64,000 bases of DNA, from assembly GCA_003254905.1 (NCBI GenBank), contig QANU01057563.1, positions 134,860-198,859 on the forward strand, in the 5' to 3' direction. The stretch comes from Nissolia schottii. Lineage: Eukaryota; Streptophyta; Magnoliopsida; Fabales; Fabaceae. This document shows positions 25,701 to 37,102 of this stretch, piece by piece (position 1 is the stretch's first letter; each line of letters starts with the position of its first letter). The notes under the pieces were generated by a model that was not told where the DNA came from, searched no databases, and saw only the letters and a list, made by a program, of their open reading frames with translations. The position numbers and the translations under genes are program-made.

Positions 25701-26470
25701 TCAATATGTGAGGAGCATCTTTGTGTTTATATTTCTCATTATTGTAGGTACACAACGAATACTTTGAATGAGTAAAACTAAAACATTTTTCTCATTTTTT
25801 AGAAATAATTGTTTTTTTTTTCAAAAAAAAAGCTATTTCAAGAAGCTAGCTTAATATTATGAATTCTTTTGAACCCTAAGAAAAACTAATTTTTTTTCTT
25901 CTTCTTCTTTTCACAGATATCTTTTCCATTGAAAAACAATATTGTGTAAGCATTAGAAGTTTTATAAGGAGTACTATGACTTTATCAATACTAGTTATTT
26001 CATAAAAATTTAAGACTCAAACTTAAGACGAGAAAATAACACCTACTACTCTAACCGGTAATGTGTGTTGTTAAGAAATCTAATTACTTACACTTACTTT
26101 GATTCTTGGAAGGGTGATCAATACTGCTTTCAGATGAGAAAGCTGGCTGATGATCATGCATGATCTCTTGGAAGATCTGATCTTCATCATCCAATGAATT
26201 AATCTTGTGACAATGTTGGTTGGAGAAATCATCATCTTGTAATACTTCCTATAGAACAAACTCAAATTAAAATTGACACCAAAATAAATATACACATAAA
26301 ACATGATCACGTATATTAATTAACTTATTTGATATACATAATATATATCATATACTCGAACTCTAAAAGAATATGTAGAATGTAAATATTTGTGTTATAG
26401 TGTGTGTATTGTTAGATAATTACTTAGTTATTACCATATCAGAGAACCAATGGTGGCATGGCTCCCCCAT
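22713..26470 (-). CDS. bHLH transcription factor, paralog of the 11205-15240 gene
   Basis: Minus-strand exons 26470-26435, 26248-26098, 25223-24811, 24090-23731 and 22796-22713 join in frame to 347 residues. As in the paralog, exon 1 is exactly 36 bp and opens with a 12-residue peptide ending in Met. The bHLH domain begins at about residue 172 (DHIFAERKRRRELSERF) and continues past the intron with SDKSTILSEATNHVKQLKER. The ACT-like C-terminal domain follows (EARVLKGDLLIRIHC...VLPFGNSTIDITIIAQ). The last exon encodes MGDKFNTTISDLVKNLRVG. The acidic N-terminal region is split by an extra 874-bp intron (26097-25224; donor GTAAGT) that the paralog lacks. Helix 2 has a few departures from the paralog (SEATN for RAAID). 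A single N at 24636 lies in an intron. By family it is nuclear and binds E-boxes as a dimer, probably with its paralog or relatives. Confidence 0.9.
23528..23686. mobile_element. MITE inside an intron of the second bHLH gene
   Basis: The left end GTACCAAAGACAGAACATAG and the reverse complement of the right end, GCCTTTTGTATCAAAAATAG, form imperfect inverted repeats. The inner arms share AGAGACAAA and CAAAAAATT blocks. It is about 160 bp and non-coding, in the intron between 23731 and 22796. Its sense relative to the gene should not affect splicing. Confidence 0.5.
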
Positions 26471-26780
26471 TATAATATTGGCAATGAAATGGAGAATAGA
26501 GAGAAAACATAGACGAAACAATTGGGTTGTGTCGGGTATATGGATTGATGAAGCGGCACAAAGAGAAAAACAAATTAAAAGGACTCGTTGAACATGCAAC
26601 TCTTATCTCAACCGTTGGATTTCATCAATTTTTTGTTGTCATGCGTTGTGCATATCAATAGACAATATATCATCATTAATTGGGTGATAATTCACTAGCC
26701 AAAGGACCACAACATACGTAGAGAGGCAGGCAAGTGATGGAAAGTTCTTGCATATTAATTTAAAAATATAAAAAAAAAAA

Positions 26781-27209
26781 CTATCCAATGCTCTTAGGGC
26801 ATTATTTAAGGAACTAACAACATAAATATTTATTACAAAGTGATAATTTTTAATTCTCCAATACATTAAAAGTTGTAAAAAGTTATTCCCTCATCCATTT
26901 TTTTTTGTTATCGTTTCTCAAACAAATTTTTTTTTAAAAATTAATTGGTATTTTAAGAAGGTATTAAATATTTTTCTTACGTTTATATAATTGTTATTTC
27001 TCATACTTTCCATAACACTTAATACCTATAACACTTATTGCTCAAAGTTAATTTTATCTATGCACTTTGTATTTTCTCTGTCGTAGTGTCAACTAAATGA
27101 TTTTTTAAACTGTGTGTTTTTGTCAAAAATGACAACAGAAAATGAATAGAGGGAGTACAAAATTTACTAGTCTTGGTTCCTTAACCAATGCCCTGCTGGT
27201 ATCCAAATT
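26781..27209. mobile_element. Hairpin-ended MITE, copy 3 (host of a nested MITE)
   Basis: Both ends follow the 10-9-10 arrangement seen at 215-329 and 1648-1806. The left is CTATCCAATG, spacer CTCTTAGGG, CATTATTTAA; the right begins TTAACCAATG at 27181. The outer arms pair with each other (AGGGCATTATTTAAGGAAC against AGGGCATTGGTTAAGGAAC). A second, Stowaway-like element sits inside it at 26884-27158. Confidence 0.55.
26884..27158. mobile_element. Stowaway-like MITE nested in another MITE
   Basis: The left end TTCCCTCATCCATTTTTTTT is complementary to the right end, whose reverse complement reads TACTCCCTCTATTCATTTTC, the CTCCCTCYRT signature of Stowaway elements. It is about 275 bp and non-coding. 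It lies wholly within the 26781-27209 element, so it inserted later. Confidence 0.55.
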
Positions 27210-27492
27210 TCATTACTAGTGGAGCCAATTAATTCAACTCGGAGTACTGTGACTGCCATTCCCGACACCAATTTTTTTCAACCAAATCTCGCACTCGAGA
27301 CCCTTTAGAAAGAGAGCGAGTTTGTTTATTTGTTGTAAAATGTTTGTTTCTATGTTAGGTGGTTGTTAGGTTGCTTTTGAGATATACAAATAGCGATGTT
27401 GTTTACCTGGTTATTACGAGTTTTCACTTAATCCATTAGTTTATAAGATTTGTGTGTTTGTTTCAGCTTTTAAAAAAAGTAATTAAAAATTC

Positions 27493-28217
27493 AAGGGTAA
27501 ATAGCATTTACACTCCTTAAACTTTCATTTAGTTGCAACCGGGCCTCAAACTTCTAAATCTTTCAATTTAACCCATAAACTTTCATTCACTTGCAAATAA
27601 TCACCACTGACCATTAACTCTTTCAATTAAATCTTCAAACTACAATAATTTTCATAGTTAAACCTTAAGTCAAATTATATCAGTCTACTATGGAAATGTT
27701 AGAGAACGACATATCAAGATTTATGAGTATTACACATTAAAATCTTTACTTATTTTTTTAATTTCTCTTTCGTAATCTCATTAAATATTATTTAAAAATA
27801 TATTATAATATGTTAAAAAATTAAAAAAAAAATTTAATAATAGAATTATAATAACTACATATCAAAGTAAATTAAATTAATATTTTTAAAAACCATTAAA
27901 TGGAAAATAAAGAAAATTGTTGTTTAAAAAATGGTCAAAATTTTGATAATTGATATTCATAAGTCTTGTTAAATCATTTAGCAATAACATTGTATCAAAA
28001 AATTATTACAGTTTAAGAAATAAATTGAAAATTTTGTTACTTTTTGTGATTCTTTATAAGTGAATTAAAATTTATGAATGTAATCAAGAGATTTAATGAT
28101 TAATGATGACTATTTATAAATGACTAAAAATTTAAGAGTTAAATTAAAAGATTTAAAATTTTAAAATATCTACTTGAAACTGAAAAAATTTAAAGAGTAC
28201 AAATGTTATTTTTTAAA
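27493..28217. mobile_element. Long-inverted-repeat foldback element
   Basis: The first about 125 bp (AAATAGCATTTACACTCCTT...) align with the reverse complement of the last about 125 bp (AAATAACATTTGTACTCTTT...). Shared landmarks include AAATCTTTCAATTTAAC/AAATCTTTTAATTTAAC. It is about 725 bp with an AT-rich, non-coding centre, a typical non-autonomous foldback or Mutator-like element. Confidence 0.55.
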
Positions 28218-28736
28218 AATTTAATTTTTGATAGTTTAAAAATCACAAACAGAATTTTCTGAAACAGAAAATTATTTTTAAAATTATTTTTAATTATTTT
28301 TTAAATTTTATATAAATAAACAAAATTAATTATTTTATTTTTAAAAAATAATTATTTTGACCAATAAACTAGAAGCACCCGTTTCGGATATTAGATTCTC
28401 CTACTCAATCAAATCAATAAGTCCCAAGATATGGGACATCACGTGTATAATTTTAACCTAAAATTTCTGTACTTTCACTGAAATTTTGTCATATTTGTCG
28501 ACATTCAATAATATTTTTTCCCTAGCAAATTATTCATCTGTATAGCTTAGGGCTGTCGGCTTTGCTTGGTTAAGTGAACGAGTTTTACATGTTAAAAATA
28601 AGTCTATAAAAATTTGAAAAAAAAATGGCCTAACCTGTTTAAGCCCACTGTGAATTTTTAAAAAATAAAATCAAAAGGTACCCGTAAGAGTTGTAACATA
28701 CCAATATTTCATTAAAATAAAAGAGTTATATAATTG

Positions 28737-28780
<44 letters not shown>

Positions 28781-30689
28781 GAGAGTTATTTTAGTAGCAA
28801 ACTAAATTTCTAAGTTATTTTTAATTAAAATATTTTTTAGATATTTTAAAACATGTTGTGCATCGCGCGAGTTTAGACTCTAGGTGTTAAATTCATTCTC
28901 TTGTTATCTTTTTTTTCTATCAAAGCTTTGCAAATAACTTCTTAATTGAAAATTACTACTTTTGTATACATATCCAAAATTAAAGATTTTGTAACTACAA
29001 TAAAGAGATAAAAACAAAAAAATCACAAAACCTTAATTTTTCTCTATTTATTATCATTGGAAATGGATCCTCAAATTTTACATAAACTATTTCTTTTTAA
29101 TTAATTAATAAATAGACGATAAAAAATAGTTAAAAATGATTGTCCATACGTATTCACAACTTTGTATTTAAATCATAAAAAAATAGACCAAAATTTTAAT
29201 TTTTTTAAAAAAATAAATGAGTTAATGAACTGACCCATTTAAACTTATGGATTAATTATAAACGAGTAAAATCTTAAAAATAAGTATAATTTTTGCCAAC
29301 TCATTTAAATCCCCTAGCCTAAATGGGCTGGGCCTATTTGACACTCGCAGCATCGCTGGTCAAAACTGAAACTTTATGCAGTCCTCAGTTACTGTTCCAA
29401 AAAGAGGATTACAGTTCGTACATTCTGTAATCATTGAAACTTTGTCCCCTTAGTTCTTATCACGCAGGAGGAGGTTTGTCCCGTCCTTTTCACATGGATT
29501 GGAAAATGATATTTGTATTGTATTTTTTTTTAACCCTAATTAGTCTCTTATTAAGTTTAAAAATTAACTGGACAACTTATTTTGTTAGAAAATTAAGCAA
29601 GGCGTTAAGAACAAGTTGGGGGAATCAATTAGGTATTGTTCCCTTCTTTTTTTTTCCCTCATCTTGTTTATCTACACCTATTTCCTTAAAAAATAAAATA
29701 AAGAACTCTCGTGTATTAAAAGAATTTTTGTCGGCTCACAAAATTAAGGAGGAATAAATCATCAATTATTCGATGCACGTGTATCTCGATCATATTTAGG
29801 AGTATAAGTTGATCAAACTGATCTAATGAACCCGAAAAATCAAATTAACAAAGCCGGTGAAATTAGTTCGGATTGATTAATGATTAATTAGGGCAGTCGG
29901 TTTATTTTGAGGCGGAATAAAACTTACCAAACCTATTATTATTGGTTCGATTGCAGATATATGATTTTTTTAACTCAATCATCCAAACATCTAACTAAGA
30001 AATTTATCTATTTATTTCTAATCTAATTTCTCCCACAAATTAGATTACCGATACTCATATCCATGGCCAACCAAATGCCAAGCGTAGCATACCCCAAAGT
30101 TCAAGCATAGTTATATGTATTCAAAAGTTAATACCTTAAAATTGCATTAAAAAAATAAATAACTAATTGTTAAAAACGTAGGTTAGGCTTGGGATTTGGT
30201 TCTTGCTTGGATCAAAAAAGCAGGTCTGGTTGTTTTGGACCCTCCTTTGCGAAGAAGAGAACTTGTAATTTGCTTTCTTAATTCAAGTATCAATAAAATG
30301 AACTTTCTTAGAAGAAATTGAAAAGTGTCCGGGGTCCTTTTGAGTGTATTTTATTAGAATTAACAAATTTTGGAATGATTTGATTTAAAAACCAAATCTT
30401 GTGTTTGATTTTAAAAATAATAAATGATTTTATTTGTCAAATCTTATGAGATCTAATTCTTTTGTTTTCAAAGTTTTAAAATTGATATAATTTGATAGGA
30501 ATTGATTTGACTTTAAAATTTAAAAACAAGCAAAGTCAAATCAATTCTTATTTTAATTATTTCAAACACATCCCTTTATTGATCTTTCCTACGGTGGATT
30601 ATTTAAATTTTTGCTTTTTCGTTATGAATGATTTTCATTGAAAAAAGATAAAACGTAATAATTTTATTTCCAATCTATGAGGTGATTAC
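28218..30689. other. Gene-free stretch with a microsatellite
   Basis: AT-rich. An (AT)n run of 20 units lies at 28739-28778. The plus frame at 29434-29757 (107 residues) has a hydrophobic stretch but no family features, codon evidence or splice context, so it is not called. About 30180-30310 looks like a transcript-derived or LTR-type fragment ending in ATCAATAAAATGAAC; I cannot name it. Confidence 0.45.
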
Positions 30690-31230
30690 ACTGTTCCAAT
30701 CCAATCACACTTGATTGTTGTTTTCTAAAGTATATAATTCGAGTAGGAAATGAAGTTACCTGGATACGTATAGAAAAATGACAGAGGCTCCAATACAATA
30801 TTCTTGGTATGAATGAGAAACGACAGGGTATACCTATAAAAATACTTCGACATTCAAATAAGCACAAAAATTTTGGTGAGTATTCCAGAGTGAGAACAAG
30901 TACGTACTTGATAACCTAGGTTATGTGCTTTTATAGGTGAATTATGTTGGTTAATTAATGCGGGAATCCAAATAGCGGTTTCTCCTTATCTCAGAGGTTT
31001 ATAGTTAGTTCTGTGGTCTGTTAGGTATGTTGAGAATGGCGTGTCACTCTCGGATCCCCCGAGTCTTGGGCCTTTGGCCGTAAGCACACTTAATGAACTG
31101 CTCTTTCTCTGGTTTTGTGTTACGACCTCCTCTCCACGCAAGTGTTTAAACCTCTCCTCTTGGACTTACGAATGCAGATGAGTGAGGTGAGGTCCAACTT
31201 CTCCTTTGGTAGACTTAGCTCTTTGAGTTC
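30690..31230 (-). repeat. Gypsy-type LTR relic
   Basis: Read on the minus strand, a TATAAAAGCACATAACC promoter-like block (about 30939) is followed by TTTGAATGTCGAAGT and TATAGGTATACC. This matches the order TATA, then TTGAGCGTCGGAGT, then GCAGGTACC in plant gypsy LTRs, with decay. The upstream part contains GACTCGGGGGATCC-like GC-richer sequence. There is no interior and no partner. Confidence 0.35.
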
Positions 31231-32994
31231 TTATCACTAGTTCATAATAATTGTATTACTTGTTCATCCCTTTTAGTGATTGGATTGTGTATCTTTTGTT
31301 TATGGTGAAACTTTTGTTTATTTAAAAATAATGATCAATCGTGTATATTTTGTGGAGCCTTTTCACCTTTCAAACCCTTGTAACAATGATGGAACTTTTG
31401 TTTATTTAATAATGATTTAATTGTGTATCTTTTCATCACTCTCGTTGCAATTAAGACAACACATAACTATAAAAGGCAAGCTATATAGAGAAGATATCAT
31501 TAGATATAGTTTCTCTTTTCACATTCAAATAATCAAAGCATATACATAACTAGTTCACCATTAGGCCTAACTTAAGTTCATTAGAAGCATATTTGATGGG
31601 GGCATTTGTTCTAGCAATCACATGTTTTGCAGTAAAATAAATTTCAATTCATCCAACACATGCTCTGGACACACAAATTTCAATACCAATATGGATTTAT
31701 GTTAAGAGTTCCACAATAAATGTGTCACCATATATAGATTCCTAGCTTTATTTCTCATGACAAATCAATAACTTTACATTTCAGTGATATCAATGATTCA
31801 GTAAAGTGCTATCAGCAGTCAAAGACCATCATCCAGGTACTTGATATATCAAATGAACCAACTTCTAATTTCAACCTTTTTGGAAACTTATACTTTCAAT
31901 TCCACAATGCCACAAGGCAAAAGAGACGGTAAAAACCTTGTATTCTTCTCTATATGTTGCCTTTAGTGGTCACAGTCTTCATTTCTTTCTTAGCTGCAAA
32001 AGGTGTCACTGTGTTCTTAAGAGTACCCATTACATGCATTACTTTGATTAGGAGCCAAATCAGAACATAGAGGAGAAGTCTCCCACAAGGTTCCAGATCC
32101 TCTAAAATGGCCTCTGCTAAAGACGGCTAAGAAGCCAGACAGTTTGGTGTATTAGTCGGCTGCATCGTCAGCTCCAGCAACCTTAGAACAACACACTGAT
32201 CATTGTTGGATTGATGTAAGTGAATGTATCTTTCACAAGGAACCTCAGGGTCAATATGGTTTGCATTTCTCGTTTTCATACTAGTTTTTGTTCTTCACAA
32301 TTTTATGAAAAATAGTGAAAATTGAATACGAAAACAAGAAATCAGATTTTTTTGTTTTCAGTGTTTCATTCATAAAATCTTAAACATAAAACAAACTGAA
32401 AATAGGAAACCGAAACGCAAACCAACTAGAGCCTTAATTTGGGGGATCCTACTATGGCATGAACCATGAGAAGTAGGATTCTGTGCAATCTGCACTTGAG
32501 CCACTGCCACACTACCTTAGAGGTATGCAATTCATTCTCTTTCATTTGAGGTACTAATGGCCTCATAATTGTTTTGATTATGACAGTAAAAGGGATGGTA
32601 ATCACATAATTGAGCTTTCAAATTTTGAGTGTATTCTTATTAGATGTGAATATGTCCTGCTATCCTACAATTTGAAGTACAAAGTTGGAAACCAGAAATA
32701 ACTTCTAAAACAAACTATAATCAAATCATTTTGCTTTCAATAAAGCATTATAACCTTCAGGGTGAACTAACAAATCACTAACATAATAATCATAAAACTT
32801 GCTAAAAGAACCAAAACTCATGAAATATCTTTAAATTTACAATTACCAGAGGAGGATTTGGGGGTGGCTCCAAAGGATCTTGGACAATTCAGAAACCAAG
32901 AATGGAACTATACATAAGGTGTAAAGGACCTCTCTACACTACCCCCTTATAACATTGAACAGAAAATAAATTATCCACTGATTCTGAGTAAGTG
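31231..32994. other. Gene-free stretch
   Basis: Less AT-rich than average but without a frame that splices into a recognisable protein. It could contain 3' UTR or downstream sequence of the minus-strand gene at 33193-34807. I see no mobile-element ends. Confidence 0.35.
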
Positions 32995-33216
32995 GAAAAA
33001 TTGTGAAAGATCTAATACCTGTACACATTTACATTTAACTCATTCAAGATATGTTATAGGATTTGCTAGTCCAAATCCTCACTTTAAGGTTAGGTAAATT
33101 AGGAACCAAGGAGCATATTTGCTGGGAAAATTGTGAATGCTCTAACCTACACACATTTACATTAAATCATTCAAGATATGATATAGGATTTGCTAGTCCA
33201 AATCCTCACTTAAGGG
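32995..33216. repeat. Tandem duplication covering the 3' end of a gene
   Basis: About 90 bp at 32997-33088 is repeated at 33127-33216. Both copies carry ACACATTTACAT, then CAAGATATG, TATAGGATTTGCTAGTCCAA and ATCCTCACTT. The right copy contains the stop codon and last residues of the gene read on the minus strand from 34807; the left copy lies in what should be its 3' UTR. Confidence 0.8.
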
Positions 33217-34807
33217 CAGATTCAAGTCAGGAAGAAAGAAGCATTCGCTAATCTCTTGTTGCTTGGAGGAAGCATTTGCTGCACAGACGGTCGATTCTTT
33301 ACCAGAAACTTTGTCTTTCGCCGTTCGTAGTGAAACCGATTCAGATGGAATACAAGGCGCATCTGCAAGCTGAGGCGGGTCAGTGACAGTTTTCCCAGAC
33401 TCGGCAGAGGTTGAACATACTTGAAGGACCTTCCCCGTAGCCAAATTAATCTGTCACACGAGATTAGAGCATAATTAGATTTTGATGCATCATCATAGGA
33501 TAACATTATTGGGTCTGTATCCATTCAATTCAAGAAAGTAGCAAGGAGTGATTGTTTGAAACTTTGGAATATAAAAGATAGGCAGAAAGTAGAAGAGCAA
33601 TAAGGTCACCTTCAGTTTCAATTTCAAGCTTTCAGGTGTAGGTGTAGGTGTAGGTGTAGGTTTAGCTCTAGGTTTCTTATTACTGAAATGCAAGAAGACC
33701 AATTCCTGCTTGAAAATTAAAAAGGAAAAACCCAAAATTAGTGAACATGTCTTCAAGCAGAAGGTTTATACAACATGCATAAAACCATACAAAATCATAC
33801 CTTTTTCAAATCTGACCCGCGTTTCAATAGGGAACTTGTCTTCCCTTTTAGTTCATCAAATGTCTGAAAAACATGACAAAATTTCAAAGCATTAAGATAT
33901 CAATCAATCAAGTGAAACTACATTTTAATCCTTTTACCAAATAAATGTGATGAGACTACATTGATTGTTTAACTGTGGTGCCAGAAATTAACAACTTTCA
34001 GAAAAAGGGTTACAAGCATGTTTGGTTTTCATGTCGGAACACCCATAATCAATTCTAGCCGCCACCAGAAGTGAAATTGATTCTAGCGTTGTAACGTGAA
34101 AACCAAATATGCTAAAAATAGATTAAATCCCATATATGCTCTTTTTACTACTTGAAGTGAGGATTATTACCCTTTTCCTATTGGAACTGTTGTTGCCAAA
34201 GACAGTAGTTTCACTTTGATCGCCAACCTGCAATGCCAAGACACCAAAATACACACAGTGTGAGTTTATCAAATCCAATTTTTCATGTTCAGTATCAAAA
34301 TTTCATATTATTTTTATTCCTAGGGTTTATAGAAATAATTTTCAGAAAATTTTAAAAAATACAAAAATTTATAATATTTTTATATTGATTGAAAATGCGT
34401 TCCTTTTGATTCCCTAAACCCTTTTAAACATGATTAATGAGAGAGAGAGAGTTTTCCTCATAACAATTAGTACCAAAATAAGCATTACGAGAAATAGATT
34501 GAACCTTTGGTGATCTTGAGCTATCATCATCGTCGTCGACCGGTTTGGGATCTTCGCGGCGGCCTTCGATGGCGATGGCGCTCCACAAGAACGGAATGGA
34601 GGCGGCGGAGCGCCTCCTCGTCGAGTTGGAACGCGGCCTCTGCACCGTCAATCGGAGTTTGGGAAAGGGACAGAGCGACGGCGGTGACGGCGGCGGAGGC
34701 GGAGGAAGGGGAGCGTCTCGGAGGCGGAGGAGGAGGTCGGCGACGTGGGATGGATCGGCCTCCGCCATTTTGACCCAATCGTCTTCGTCTTCGTGGAATT
34801 CGTCCAT
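33193..34807 (-). CDS. Uncharacterised plant protein with C-terminal EAR-like motif
   Basis: Minus-strand exons 34807-34505, 34227-34171, 33863-33801, 33708-33610 and 33450-33193 join in frame, all phase 0, to 259 residues. The N-terminus is acidic (MDEFHEDEDDWVKMAEAD), followed by a Leu-rich helix (HVADLLLRLRD), a run of prolines (about residues 34-42) and a basic segment. Exon 4 encodes QELVFLHFSNKKPR and a (PT)n repeat. The last exon ends PDLNLPLSEDLD. DLNLP fits the DLNxxP/LxLxL class of EAR repression motifs, which recruit TOPLESS-type corepressors in other plant proteins. No DNA-binding domain is visible, so a co-regulator role is only a suggestion. The first donor (GTTCAA) is weak, making exon 1's 3' border the least certain. 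I do not recognise the family by name. Confidence 0.75.
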
Positions 34808-35404
34808 TGTCAGAGCGAAGAGCGAGAAAGAGAGAGGAAGTGAAGTGAAGTGGAGAATGTGTGTGGCGGTGGCAGCCGAAGAAGGCTTTTATACCAATAA
34901 TATCAAATACTACGATAATAAGAACGTTTAAATGACACGGAAAGCAAGTAATAGGAAGGGTATACAAAATATAAGAAAATAAATAATAATAACATGCCAC
35001 ATTATGCCCACTTCTAACTATCCATTATTTTATAAGCAGAGTACAGATGGAAGCACACAAAAACCAAGAAAAACACAATACCATGACAATCAACTACGAC
35101 AGCAACACAAAGAGAGTACACAAAAAATAAAAACATAAACCTAAGTCCCTGTCTTTTCCCTCTTCGACAAAACCATGAAGATGCACCAACAGGTATATAA
35201 GGATCTCCAACTTAGCTAGGACAAATTATTCTCAGACATGACCCATGCCACACCACTATTTAACAAGCAATTCTGAGAATTTTTTTCTCTTTTGACACGA
35301 CTAGTCAAAGAAATTACCAAAATACCCTCGTTTTGAAACTATTTACACTACTACCACAGTTTGCGCTGACGTGGACGCGGCGGGACGCGTGTCACGCCAC
35401 GTAG
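34808..35404. other. Upstream region of the EAR-motif gene and gap
   Basis: Promoter side of the minus-strand gene. GAGA-rich sequence immediately follows its start on this strand. I see nothing else nameable up to the palindrome array at 35405. Open frames on the opposite strand (34507-34931) are antisense shadows. Confidence 0.4.
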
Positions 35405-35580
35405 GAGTCGCCAAACCGTGAGGCGACTGTGGGCTGGAGTCGCCAAACCGTGAGGCGACTGTGTATTGGAGTCGCCAAACTGACAGGCGACTCCTTTGGA
35501 TAGAAAAAATAAAAAATCAACTAAAGTCGCCAACACGTCAGGCGACTCCTTTTGGATTCGCCTTGCGCGTTGGCGACTCC
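35405..35580. repeat. Array of five short palindromes (GTCGCC...GGCGAC)
   Basis: Five units of about 24-26 bp at about 35405, 35436, 35468, 35525 and 35554. Each has GAGTCGCC (or ATTCGCC) separated by 7-10 bases from the complementary GGCGACT(C). Two units are identical (GTCGCCAAACCGTGAGGCGA). Every unit would form a hairpin in RNA or single-stranded DNA. After the array comes CT-rich sequence resembling a 5' leader. A related array lies at 39380-39579 on the other side of a MULE relic. Confidence 0.85.
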
Positions 35581-36376
35581 TGTGCGCCGAGCCTATAACC
35601 TCACCCTTCCTCCCCCTTTCATTCACACTCTCCTCATTTTCTAAAAATTCACTTATCTCTCTAGAATTTCATCTCTCTAGAAATCCAGAGCTTCTGCTCC
35701 ATTGCTGTTGCGTTAGTGAGGTAAATTCCAAAACCCCTGAGCCTTATTAGTTGTTGTTAGTTATATTAATTATTTGAAATTGAGTTTACTAAAATTTGTT
35801 TGCTAGTTAATTATTGCGTAGAACTGTTTAGGTGTTGTATGTTTTACCATTTTTAGGTCTTAGAGTATAATTTCTGATACATCGATGCATTGTGCAGTAG
35901 AAGTTATATGTATTGATGAATTTTGGAAGTTGTTGTTGCGTGTAAATGTTGTTGTTGTTGTAAGATACATGAAGCTATTTGTTATTGTGAAATTTTTTGT
36001 GGACATGTGCTCTATATGTTGTAATTCCTAAAGTAAACCCTAGCCCTAGGCATGAACTAAAGCCTAGCCGTAGTCTGAAACCCTAAAGCTTAACCCTAAA
36101 TATCCCTAACAAACATCGTCTCCCTAGCCGTACCCCTAAATTTAAGCCTTAATCACAGCATAAACCGTGTAGCGCATAATGCCGACCCTAAACTACATCC
36201 TTAAGTAAACCATAATCGCTAATGTTTGCGCTAAATTCTATAGTAACNAATGCCGACCCTAAGTAAACCATAATCGCTAATGTTTGCCCTAAATTCTATA
36301 GTAACCCCTCACGATATCCCCAACCATAAACTGAATCGTAAACCCTAAGTCACTACCTAGATATTGATGATACTTT
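35581..36376. other. Leader-like and CCCTAA-rich stretch
   Basis: 35590-35720 is CT-rich. From about 36030 to 36360 the sequence is unusually rich in ACCCTAA-type hexamers, reminiscent of interstitial telomere-like motifs but not a regular array. A block beginning AATGCCGACCCTAA and ending TTCTATAGTAAC is duplicated at about 36178 and 36248; a single N at 36247 sits between the copies. Confidence 0.5.
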
Positions 36377-36954
36377 AATATTCATTATGCAATTCTCCAA
36401 AATCAGATGCACGCATTTGCAGAAGACGTCACTTCTGACTTTTTAATTTTGTAATCGGCTCCAATAAGCAAGCAATGGCTTGTAACAGCTTCCCTAACTG
36501 CATCCCTATTAGCAAAGTATTTTCCTATGTACAGCTCATCGCCTGCAAAATATTCATTATGCAAGTCTCCAAAATCAGATGCACGCATCCCCTCAACATC
36601 AAAGGTGAGCAAGAAAGTTGGTGCATCATCCGGTCGTGCATTTCTTTCGTCATCTGTGTCAACAATTGAACCATTAGTTAATTAAATGTAATAACAGACA
36701 ATTAAAACTCCGAGTATTTCTAGTCAACTGATTTGCAGTTCTGATACGCAAGATCCTCACCACGAGGCAAGCATAGAGCATACTTTGCATATCTGTCAAT
36801 GTACATAATTAATTTAAGATATAATTACTGTAAGCGATTTTAGTACACCATATTTCCATTTTGGTAAGCCATTTAGTAAGACATTAAATTATATGCCCTT
36901 AATTATATAATGCCAACAATTATATGTAATTACAATTATTATCATAGTTTATTT

Positions 36955-37102
36955 TGTTAAGATTAATAATATTAAATTTAGATTTTATTATAATTTATTT
37001 TTGGCCGTTGTGTTTTGGCCGTTGAGTCCTCAGCCTATAAATAGGCTAACCTTCTATTGTAAATTTAACCTCTGATATATAGAATCATGTTATCTTCTAA
37101 CA
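36955..37102 (+). repeat. Left LTR of the short-LTR element
   Basis: 148 bp, TG...CA ends, TATAAATAGG near position 90, and the tRNA-Met primer-binding site begins at 37103. Confidence 0.85.

Noticed and set aside
29434..29757. Plus-strand frame of 107 residues
   Set aside because: No family features or neighbouring exons. The hydrophobic stretch comes from T-rich sequence.
34507..35000. Plus- and minus-strand frames of 88-157 residues around the EAR-motif gene's first exon
   Set aside because: Antisense or shifted-frame shadows of GC-rich exon 1; the phase that splices into the later exons is the real one.
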